DNA of 64,000 nt from Diabrotica undecimpunctata (taxonomy: Eukaryota; Arthropoda; Insecta; Coleoptera; Chrysomelidae). The notes beneath the pieces were generated by a model. That model did not search any database, was not told where the DNA came from, and saw only the letters and a list, made by a program, of their open reading frames with translations. Position 1 is the stretch's first letter; each line of letters starts with the position of its first letter. The translations under genes were made by a program, and so were the position numbers. The stretch lies in contig NC_092806.1 in assembly GCF_040954645.1 (NCBI RefSeq), forward strand, positions 3,968,001 through 4,032,000, read 5' to 3'. This document shows positions 55,730 to 64,000 of the stretch, in pieces.

Positions 55730-56490
55730 CAGTAACCCTAGAGGAGTGCATTTTGTAGTCTGCTATCAGTCGGGCAGGCTGAACCTTCTTTTTTATAGTA
55801 ATATTACGCTGTTAAATAAACTACTATTTATAACACGGAAGAAAATAAAAAAAATCAACTAAAATAGATATCCAAATTAAAAACGTTTATAATCCAAACG
55901 CAAATAATGGATATATAAGAAATCTTGTCAATCAATTTTGTAGTGTAACATAAGGTGTAGTTAATATTTATTTAGTTTAGTATCCAACCTCGTTATGTGC
56001 CGCAATTCCACTGACGATTTCCTTCGACTGCAATACCTGCATAAACGATTATTGTAATACAAATCATTCTACGGCATTCAAAACCAACATGACGGCTGAA
56101 CCTTCAAACTCGCACGTGAGCCTTAATTTATGAGTACGAAAGATGCAATTTTGTTTCCTTTTTCAAGTCGATACTCTTTTTATTATGTTACCTTACTAGG
56201 ACAACCGGTGTCATTACATGTATCTCAAGATCTTGTTCTAATTAAATAAGTCAATATAACATAAAAACTAAACAATACAAGACAAGTCACCGGTGGCGAA
56301 TTGGGTAAATAAGAGGGTAAATACAAAATAATTCTCGTTAAAAATTAAAATAAATATAAAGATAAGGTATTGCTGGGTTAATACGCGTAAGGAAAATCAT
56401 TAAAAAATTGCTCTAATTTAAAACATTAATTTTTATTTTAATAGTTTGTCAATTGGCAAAAAATGAATAGAAAGATTGTGCAATTTGAGG
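55730..56490. other. AT-rich non-coding DNA
   Basis: Nothing recognised. Confidence 0.35.
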
Positions 56491-56494
56491 AAAA

Positions 56495-56620
56495 TTAAAT
56501 CGACTGCGCCAAGCTTTCGACTCCCTCTATGACGTTTTCTTCAGGATTTCTTTTTTTGGTGATTTTTTGGTGGTCGTGTGGAGATTTATAGTAAATGTTG
56601 CATTTAATTTATTTTTAATC
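56495..56620 (-). mobile_element. Possible Penelope-like 3' tail
   Basis: The minus strand reads CCTGAAGAAAACGTCATAGA then GGGAGTCGAAAGCTTGG. 'CCTGAAGA...GTCGAAAGCTT' resembles the 3' untranslated segment of Penelope-like retroelements ('CCTGAAGATGG...CCGAAACGTT'). Only this motif supports it. Confidence 0.3.
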
Positions 56621-56734
56621 ATCGATGTTGCATTGCTCTAATGAATTTAAAATAGTGACAATATCTATTGGGTCGAAAGCCTTGCGAAAGTCTATAATAT
56701 TAAAAGCATCAAGAGTTGATTATATTATTACAAC

Positions 56735-58929
56735 TAAAGCTCGGATTATAGGCAAAATGCTTTTGGTGTCTATTTTGCCTATTATAATTGTTTTTTGCAC
56801 TTTTTGCCTTTTTTCGTAAATTCCGCCTATTTGTGCCTTTTTAAAATTTCATGGTACTACCCATGATATTATTCTATTACTAAACCATTCTATAATAAAA
56901 TTTTGGGTCAATAATAAAATATCAATGGTTTGTTTATATAACAGATTTCTCGAAAAATGTACCTGATCGAGACTTGAGGGTTAACTATTTGGAAATCCCT
57001 AAGCTTAATTAGTTTATTATCAGTTGTACAGTCGGTTACTGTATCAGAGTTTAGTCACAAATTGCTATATCCTAGTTTAGTTTTGTTGCGTATACCGAAA
57101 AGCAAAGAACACGTTTTAAAACGTTTTAGACATTTGTGTGAAAAGATGACCCATCGCACCTTATTCGGAACTTTCTCTAGAAGGAGATAGAGCATTTTGT
57201 AAACCATGCGGCAAATCGGTAAGTTTTATATTTTCTCGTCCCACATAACTAAATCCTAAAGCGGTTTTAGAATTCTATTTTTTTTTTAAATTCTCAGATT
57301 TCAAGTAGAAAAAAGTACTTTATTGACCAGCATTGTGGAACCCCACTTCATAAACGTAATTTGGAAAAATTAAATTCCTCTAAGTTAGCCCAAATATCTC
57401 TGCGGGATAGTTTAAGCAGTTCAAAAAAAAGGAGGAAGACGCATTTAAATTTGATTTATGCCAGATGATGATTGCATCCAACATTCCTCTATATAAAGTT
57501 AATAACCCTAGTTTTAAATGCTTTTTCGAAAAATATCTTAATAAATCCTTACCGGACGAGAGTACATTGAGAAAACATACTGTGGAAAAATGTTATGTGG
57601 AATGTATTTCAAAAATTAAGCGGGAGAAAGAGGGCAATTTTTTGTATATTATCGTGGATGAAACGACAGATGTATGCGGCAGGTATATAGCTAATTTAAT
57701 GATTGGAATTTTGAACGAAAACTTTCCGAGAAAACCTTATTTAGTTGCCGTTAAAGAATTGGAAAAAACAAACAACTTAACAATAAGTCGATTTATACAA
57801 GATAGTTTAACAAACCTCTTTTTACCCAACGCTATACCAGTGAATAAAATAGTTTTAATGCTTTCAGCATTAAATTAATTTAAAGATTTTTTATTCTAAT
57901 TTAATTCATTGCACTTGTGTAGCCCACGGGGTAAATAGAATTGCTAAAGAAATTGGAAATCTGTTTTCTTTGGTAAATAATTTTATAAATTTTATGAAAA
58001 AAAGGACTTTTTGTAAAGGCTCCGTTGAAGGTGCAAATATATAAAGAAAGACTTCCCGGTGTCCCTTTGCCACCTAAACCAGTAATTACAAGGTGGGGAA
58101 CCTGGCTCGAAGCAGTTTTTTTTTACTTTGAACACTGCAATAAAATAGAATTAGTGATGTCAGAATTTGATGATGATATTTCCGAAGCCATTCGAGAAGC
58201 AAAAAAAATATTAAAAAATTCCAAATTGAAACAGGAACTCGCTTATATCAATGACAATTATAAATTAATAGTTACCACAATTACCTTATTACACAAACAA
58301 GAGATAAATTTATGTGAGTCAGTAAAATTAATAGATAATTTAAAGACGAAAATTAAATCGACACCTCGTCACGTCAATTAGTCAATAAGTAACGGTCAAT
58401 TAATTAAAAAAAAATGAAATATGTTTTCGACAAGAATGAAGGTTTTTCGTTTTTATCTAATGTTACTAAAGTTTTGAATGGGACATTTTCTGAGGAATTT
58501 CAAATTATGCCAGATTTATTATCCGCTTTGAAATATGCTCCAATTACATCTATCGATGTCGAACGTTCGTTTTCAATGTACAAATTAATTTTAAGTGATC
58601 GAAGACATAGTTTTAAGACCGAAAATATTGAAAAACATTTAGTTGTTTCTATTAATGATAAAATTTTAAGTGGTTACAATGTTTAATTATTAATTTACAG
58701 TTATTTAGTTACTAGTTTATTTATACTAATGTTATGATTAGGATGTGTAAATATACCTGCCTTAAGTTAATATTACGTTAATTCACTTTGTACAATAAAT
58801 ATTAAGTTATATTCCTTTATTGCCTATATTTTGCCTAAATGTTAATATTTTTGCCTTTTTTAATAAAAATTTTTTTCCTATATAGGCGCCTTTTTCTTCA
58901 ATTGTTGTTGTCTATAAATCCGAGCTTTA
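56735..58929 (+). mobile_element. hAT transposon, end-to-end
   Basis: The termini TAAAGCTCGGATTATAGGC (left) and TAAAGCTCGGATTTATAG (right, complement) are inverted. The flanks ATTACAAC (56727-56734) and ATTATAAC (58930-58937) agree at 7 of 8 positions, as an aged hAT duplication would. Many copies of the hexamer TTGCCT (or complement) lie inside both ends (e.g. 56776, 56802, 58819, 58831), a subterminal array typical of hATs. A transposase gene fills the middle. Confidence 0.85.
57160..58686 (+). pseudogene. hAT transposase (BED finger, one intron), inactivated
   Basis: A BED-type zinc finger is split by a 79-bp GT-AG intron (57219-57297): GDRAFCKPCGKS before it and FIDQHCGTPLHKRNLEKL after it. 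A frame change at an A8 run (57423-57430) leads to EEDAFKFDLCQMMIASNIP. The catalytic core shows YIIVDETTDVCGRYIANLM (first Asp), HCTCVAHGVNRIAKEIGN, KPVITRWGTWLEAVFFY. The hAT C-terminal dimerisation block is ITSIDVERSFSMYKLILSD (catalytic Glu in DVERSF). A gap near 57870-57890 removes the second-Asp segment, and another frame change lies at an A7 run (57997-58003). Inactive. Confidence 0.85.
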
Positions 58930-58935
58930 ATTATA

Positions 58936-59924
58936 ACGTATGGTCCTAAAGTTTTGGGAAAAATTTCAAAAGCATATAACTCTGACCACAATAATCTTAT
59001 ATTTTTATTAAATTATTCAATAATTTAACTTAACTATCCTTATTATAAATCAAAATTCAAATGACAGATAATGGACATTATTTTCGATTTGCCTAATAAT
59101 TCCCCTGACACGTTGCAACATCCTTTGGACGACCTCGGCGTCAATTTCTCTAATTTTTGTATATATGCGGCGTCTTAACTGTTCTTGATTTTGTGCTTCC
59201 CATCCGTTATTATAGACTTTCCGACTTAATATTGCCCAGAACACTTTTGAATTTTATTTCGTCAGGTACATTTTCGTAATCGTTCGTGTAAAACCCATCG
59301 TTACCCTTCATCTCAGAGTTGGACAAAGTAAAATATTTTTCATCGTCCATCATGATCAACTTGTTGACGAAATGCACTCGCCTTAACGCGCGGCAACATC
59401 TCGGAATTCTCTCTAATCGACCCTCTGTGTATTTTGGAGCTTTCCTTCTTTTCCGGTAGATAATATTGTTACTCGATAGGGTCCTGTATACTGTAGTCTT
59501 TCCAACATGAAATCTTCTGGCCAGTTTTCGCTGTGAGACCCCAATTTTGTTCTTAGCTGCTTCAATCAGTCTTGCCTCTCTTATATGGTTCAAAATCCGC
59601 GGTCGGCCACTTTTACGCAAGTTAACACATGGTATCCCTTCTTCACATTCTCTGATTGTGCGATAAATTGTCGATTTGCTTATGTTTTGATATCGATAAA
59701 TATTAACAATATCTCGTTTCGACATTCGCCCAACCATATTATAAACACCTCGACGAATATCAATTTTATAAGACATTTTGCAGAGCACAAACCAAAATAT
59801 TCTGCTTTGTTTATTAAATGTCAATAGCTGATGACATTTCAATTCCATGGCCTTCTTTGTTAAATGCATTTTGCTTCTCAATCAGACCAGGTGAAATTTT
59901 TCCCAAAACTTTAGGACCATACGT
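58936..59924 (-). mobile_element. Tc1/mariner-type element with near-perfect TIRs
   Basis: Both ends read ACGTATGGTCCTAAAGTTTT then GGGAAAAATTTC (right end as complement), apparently without mismatch over about 31 bp, and TA flanks both sides (58934-58935, 59925-59926). The 989-bp length is short for an autonomous copy; the transposase has an internal deletion. Its left end abuts the hAT element directly. Confidence 0.92.
59050..59776 (-). pseudogene. Tc1/mariner-type transposase with internal deletion
   Basis: I start at the ATG at 59776 (MSYKIDIRRGVYNMVGRMS). The paired HTH domains follow: YRYQNISKSTIYRTIREC, KSGRPRILNHIREARLIEA, GVSQRKLARRFHVGKTTVY, then YRKRRKAPKYTEGRLERIP. The first catalytic Asp is in KLIMMDDEKYFTLSNS. 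After PDEIKFK the frame changes and the middle of the catalytic domain, with the second acidic residue, is missing. The sequence resumes at GWEAQNQEQLRRRIYTKIR, EIDAEVVQRMLQRVRGIIR, the C-terminus. The clade (maT-, rosa- or Tc1-like) cannot be fixed without the missing DD(E/D) spacing. Confidence 0.85.
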
Positions 59925-59947
59925 TAGTTGATTATAATGATTTTTGA

Positions 59948-59988
59948 TTATATACCTATATACCGTAAGGCGGTATATAGGTATATAA
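59948..59988. repeat. Perfect 18-bp inverted repeat
   Basis: TTATATACCTATATACCG and its exact complement are separated by TAAGG. It lies 22 bp outside the Tc1-type element's right TSD. Confidence 0.9.
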
Positions 59989-59989
59989 T

Positions 59990-60365
59990 AATCTTTTTAT
60001 GCGATTTTAAAGTTGTACGGTTTGTCAGATGTCAGTTAAGTGAGCCTTTGCAATTCGGGGATTCCCATGTTACCTGATGTCCCTATTGCATCATTGCGAG
60101 TTTCGAATTGAAATGTATAACCTGTCAGGTTATACCTTTTATAATTTTTCTCTTAGCGGTGCTTCGTTTTATAATAACTTGTTTAAAATTTGGCTGATTC
60201 CAAGTTGCAGTATAATAAGCAGCACGGATGGTGGTTTTCGGATGGAAAGATTTCAAGTGAGGGTCGTAAAGTTTTATTTTTCTTTAGAAGAGGTTTTTGC
60301 CATCTCAATATCGTATGTCTAATTTTTTTTAATATCCACAAGAAATCTAAGTTCCTGTAGTTGGC
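59990..60365. other. Non-coding DNA with a short palindrome
   Basis: Contains GTATAACCTG-T-CAGGTTATAC (60115-60135), a perfect 10-bp palindrome. An open stretch 60077-60322 looks like chance. Confidence 0.4.
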
Positions 60366-60369
60366 TGTA

Positions 60370-60560
60370 TATCATATGTAACAAAAAATTTTATTAAAAA
60401 TCCTATATAACAGGTACATAATTTTAAAACCCAATCGGGCTATATCACAAAACGTTTTCGGAATCCATATTCCATCATCAGTGCACTAGGTGGGTATACA
60501 TGTATTGAGCCACTAAATATGTGGGTAAAACCCCGTAAAAATTTGTTTTTTTTTTAAATT
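60370..60560 (-). mobile_element. Possible Penelope-like 3' tail
   Basis: The minus strand reads GCACTGATGATGGAATATGG, then ATTCCGAAAACGTTTTGTGA. 'TGATGATGG...CCGAAACGTTT' is the signature of the 3' region of Penelope-like elements in arthropods. No coding sequence is attached. Confidence 0.4.
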
Positions 60561-61210
60561 CAGTTCAGATATTCAAAGTAATTTATCATGCAGCCTATTT
60601 CTTCTAATTTATGGAAACTTTTTTGTTTTTGTCTTGGTTTTATGTAATTTTAAAGGGCTACAGGACGTATTTCTACTTTTTCAAGGCAAGTAATGTCTTT
60701 TTTTATGCAACATTTTTATATTTCCGTTTTTCTGTGGAACGTATCCACCGCATGAAACGAGACCTTACTGTATTTCTGCTTCTACAAGTGATTCATTTTA
60801 ACAATACTTACATAAACTTAAAAATTGTTGTAATTATATACCTATTGACATTGCAGATAATTACTGCAGGACTGTCACGAGTTGGAATAGCAAAGCTGCA
60901 TTTGTTAAAATTTAGTACACAACTCAACAAAATGAAACGATCCTTTGTTATTGAAAATATAATGAAAATTCATTGAAAATCCTAACAAGCATGAAGGCTA
61001 TTTGCAGTGTATTGGTAAAATGCATTTTGTAGTTATTAATATTCTAATCATTGTACATAAATACTGTCATTGTGTAATGTGAAAAAATGTTTTTTATTTT
61101 TAAATTATAACTCAATCTTATTAAATGTTATTGGAAAATTTGTAGTTTTCTTTTAGTACCTCAAAAAAGTATTTTTCTAAGCCTTCTCTTTATTCGGATT
61201 GCCGAGTATA
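60561..61210. other. AT-rich non-coding DNA
   Basis: Nothing recognised. Confidence 0.35.
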
Positions 61211-61214
61211 TGCC

Positions 61215-62370
61215 TCTCCTAATTGTCGCGGCCATTCTTAAGACGTTCATTATGTCCAGAACATTTCCATTTCAGTTTAGCTGCCTGTTCGACAGCATCT
61301 TTTACTTTTGTTTTATTACGAATGTCTTGATTGGTTTTATGGTCTTTGAGTGAGATACCCAGCATGTGTCCTTCCAAAGCTCTCTGAGTTTTTCTGATCT
61401 TCTCCATGTTTATTTTAGTGAATGTCCAGGTTTGAGCTTCATATGTAAGTACAGGTAAAATACAGGAATTAAACACTTTGGTTCGCAGTATTTGAGGTAT
61501 ATTTTTATTTTTAAGTACGTATGAGAGTTTTCCGAATGCTGCCCATCCCATTTTTACACGTCTGCTTATTTCGGTAGTATGATTTTCTTTGCTTACCTTG
61601 ATATTTTGAACCAGATATGTATATTCATCTACGTGTTCTATCTCTGTCCCTTGGATGTTTATCATAGGTTTGTCATCTTCGTTTGATATTAGTTTAGTTA
61701 TGCTGAAATTCATTTTAAGTCCTTTTTTTAGGGATTCTGTGTGTAGCTCCTCAATCATCGTATTCAGTGCATTCCACGCGTCGGCTATTAGTACTACATC
61801 ATCTGCGTATCTAAGATGCTTCAAGTATCTTACCTTAATAGGGATTCCCTTATTCTCCCAGTCTAAATAATTTTGGAGATATTGTGTCTTCTTCTCTTAC
61901 GCCTCGGTTGATGTTTACTGGTCTTGTTTCGATTTCATTACCCAACGTCACTATCATTTCAGCTTGTTTGTAAATATTATGTATTAAGTAATATTCTATA
62001 CCTGGAATCGATTCGGTTGTTAACTAATGCTTCTTCTATTGCCCACAATTCTACGCTATCAAAAGCTTTTTCACAATCTATAAAAGGCAGACATAATGGG
62101 AGATTGTATTCGTTAGTCTTTTCTATTAGGATTTTCAAAGTATAAAGATGTTCACAGGTACTGTACCCTTTTCTAAATCCGGCTTGTTCTACTGGTTGAT
62201 ATCCGTCAAATTTAATTGTTAACCTGTTTGTAATAATCTGTAAAGATTTTGTAAAGTTGTAAAAGAAGTGAAATTGGTCGATAATTTTTCAGGTCTATGG
62301 TGTCTCCCTTTTTGTGTATTAGTATTGTTTTAGCAGTATTCCATTGTTCGGGTATGTTGCCTTCGAATAT
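61215..62370 (-). mobile_element. Group E LINE, 5'-truncated
   Basis: From the right on the minus strand: EQWNTAKTILIHKKGDTID and LKNYRPISLLL (62365-62280), YQPVEQAGFRKGYSTCEHL (about 62200), CLPFIDCEKAFDSVELWAI (about 62080). Then a 201-codon ORF (61824-61219): KHLRYADDVVLIADAWNAL, VKMGWAAFGKLSYVLKNKN, VFNSCILPVLTYEAQTWTF and DHKTNQDIRNKTKVKD. The YADD active site is intact but the upstream RT has frame breaks near 62260 and 61870-62000. It lacks the GAA tail seen in groups A, B and D. Confidence 0.85.
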
Positions 62371-63415
62371 CAAAAAAGTATACAAATTGGTACTTTTTTA
62401 TGGAAACTTTTCACAGTAAAAATTCGACAAAAAATACAATTTTTTTAAGCAATTGGTGTATTTTTCGGAAAAAATATAAATATAAAAATATAGTTAAAAT
62501 TTAAATGGCAATCGAGAATTTCCGACACTATACATCACTGTATTTATGATCAATTTTTTTTACCGTTTTACTTCATTCTTTCGAAATTAAACTAATATTG
62601 ATGTTTATCTGGTCTATCATCAGATGGCTCATACGTGAACAAATTAACTCTAATAGGATAACATAAAAAACAAAAGTAGATATGGTTATTGTTATAATTT
62701 ATTTGTCCAGTCGTCACAGATTTGATCCCTAAAAATTAATGTTCAATAAAATTTGTATCAGCTCGACGGTAAAAATCGATATCTTTTGATCCAAGTGTCC
62801 TATCCACAAAAATAAAGATGCATTTTAATGGTAAAGAGCGCAACTTTCGTACGCAGTTTTTGTATTTTGCCGAGAATAAACTCAGTTTTTATAAAGGTGT
62901 TAAATAAACAAATGTGGCGCGATTTTATCAAAAAAAGCCTTAAACTAAAGTTGTAGGTCTTAAAATTTCCTACAAAAATAGTTTTTAATGGTTTTTTTCT
63001 TAAGAATTACCATTCCTGAGATAACGCAATTCTAAGAGTCATATTATACATGATATTTACATACATATCAGCCACATATATACATATCAGGCACTTAAGA
63101 CAAGTATAAATACCTATTTGTGTATATTGTATATTTTTTTATAAATATTATACTATTCTGAAAACATTTATTCAAAAGATAGTCAGTTCCTAACTGAGTT
63201 TTAGTGCTAAAGGTTCAGTTCAAGTAAATTCGTACTTATTACCAGCGTCTACCATTTAGGTTATTTGTACTATTTTATAGCTCTAAAAAATGTCTCAGTT
63301 TTGCTTTATTTGCAAAAATTTTAAGTGAAGATAAAACAGTTGTGGTTGATTGTGGAATTACTTCACCAGTTTAGTACCAAATTAATTAAATATCAGAAAC
63401 TAGGCCCAACCGCAC
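62371..63415. other. AT-rich non-coding DNA
   Basis: No coding content or clear repeat. TACATATCAG(C/G)CAC recurs in tandem near 63061-63095. Confidence 0.35.
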
Positions 63416-63419
63416 AATT

Positions 63420-64000
63420 ATGGGTACAATACTTTCGGATGGTGTTCATTGCAAAGGAGTTTATAAGAGCATAAGTTATGGAAGACTGGCAAGCACATTT
63501 GAACTGCGTTAAAGAAATGCTGCTCATCAGCAAAAATAAAATTAGAGAAGTCCAACTGTCTATTAAGAATACACCAGTGGACCGAGTAAAACAGTTTACC
63601 TATTTTGGAACAATGGTAAATGAACAATGGGATCACTCACAAGAAGTAAAATGTAGAATAGAGAAGGCTAGAAGTGCGTTCAACAACATGGCCAAACTCT
63701 TTAAAAGCCACAACCTTAATCTGGAGATAAAAGTAGGGCTCCTACGATGTTATATCTTCTCGATATTATACTACTGAGATGAATTCTGTACACTCACTGA
63801 AGCGAGGGAAAAAATCTTGAAGCCTACGAGATGTAGCTATACAGAAGAATCCTAAGGATATCATGGAAGGACAAGATAACCAACGAGACGTATTTATTAA
63901 AGGTTTACAAAAGGATTTTTACTGTTCAACGTTCTGATAAACTTTGTAATGGAACTTCAACAGGATTATTAAACAATCGATAATAAAATCTATGAAAACA
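63420..64000 (+). mobile_element. Group B LINE fragment running to the window edge
   Basis: The ORF 63478-63777 starts after the RT palm. It reads EMLLISKNKIREVQLSIKN, VDRVKQFTYFGTMVNEQWD, RIEKARSAFNNMAKLFKSH and IKVGLLRCYIFSILYY. A stop follows where the G of YGxE should be. Out-of-frame continuation gives WLYRRILRISWKDKI-like sequence to about 63900. Truncated by decay and the window end. Confidence 0.8.

Noticed and set aside
60611..60976. 121-codon ORF with transmembrane-like peptide
   Set aside because: AT-rich sequence, overlapping stop-poor frame, no recognisable motif; chance ORF is the simplest reading.

Overview
The window reads as a stretch of AT-rich arthropod genome, most likely an insect and possibly a beetle. 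This rests on insect-type RTE-like LINEs, piggyBac, mariner, hAT, MULE and Crypton elements, short GT-AG introns and a TG...CA Ty3/gypsy LTR; the exact host is inference. I found no confidently identifiable host gene. Two short open exon-like pieces (33.35-33.56 kb and 51.37-51.59 kb, both minus) are the only candidates. Almost everything else recognisable is mobile DNA in various states of decay.

Layout. 0-8.5 kb: Tc1/IS630 transposase remnant, a nearly full-length broken LINE (3.46-5.77), a LINE fragment carrying a second LINE with a 12-bp target duplication, and a LINE ORF1 remnant. 8.55-11.15: piggyBac-like element complete end to end (TTAA, CCC termini) with a broken transposase. 11.2-12.1: LINE. 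14.4-15.5: a Crypton-type tyrosine recombinase gene with one intron and one frameshift. 15.7-17.7: a repeat and a LINE. 17.86-18.82: a second piggyBac-like element flanked by TTAT. 19.5-22: tail-to-tail LINEs with nested insertions. 22.5-24.97: a hAT-like element with 8-bp TSD stuffed with LINE pieces. 25.1-27: LINE with an exact 132-bp tandem duplication. 28.25-31.86: a repeat split by a LINE (13-bp TSD). 32-34.6: a MITE, LINE debris, a possible exon and a 480-bp TIR element.

36.9-45.6 kb is the most remarkable region. It is an old, imperfect inverted duplication. The order repeat X - LINE - spacer - mariner is present in opposite orientation on both sides, one arm carries a LINE C insertion (13-bp TSD) that the other lacks, and the other arm carries a Ty3/gypsy LTR plus gag fragment.

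46.5-48.4: complete MULE (FLYWCH plus MULE transposase, 8-bp TSD) disabled by two nonsense codons. 49.3-53.2: more LINEs, including a GAA-tailed insertion with 13-bp TSD. 54.5-55.7: Tc1-like remnant. 56.7-58.9: hAT transposon with an intron, abutting a Tc1/mariner-type element (58.9-59.9) with near-perfect TIRs. 61.2-62.4 and 63.4-64: LINEs.

LINE groups used below are my own labels based on protein motifs. A: GRPxKRWNDN-type 3' end. B: FEMWxYRRxLKISW-type 3' end. C: DFKAAYDS-type RT with a recognisable 5' end. D: FADDQVIxAQD-type RT. E: GWAAFGKL-type. All appear to be APE-type non-LTR elements, probably mostly RTE-like. One fragment is clearly Jockey-like and one is R1/Jockey-like.
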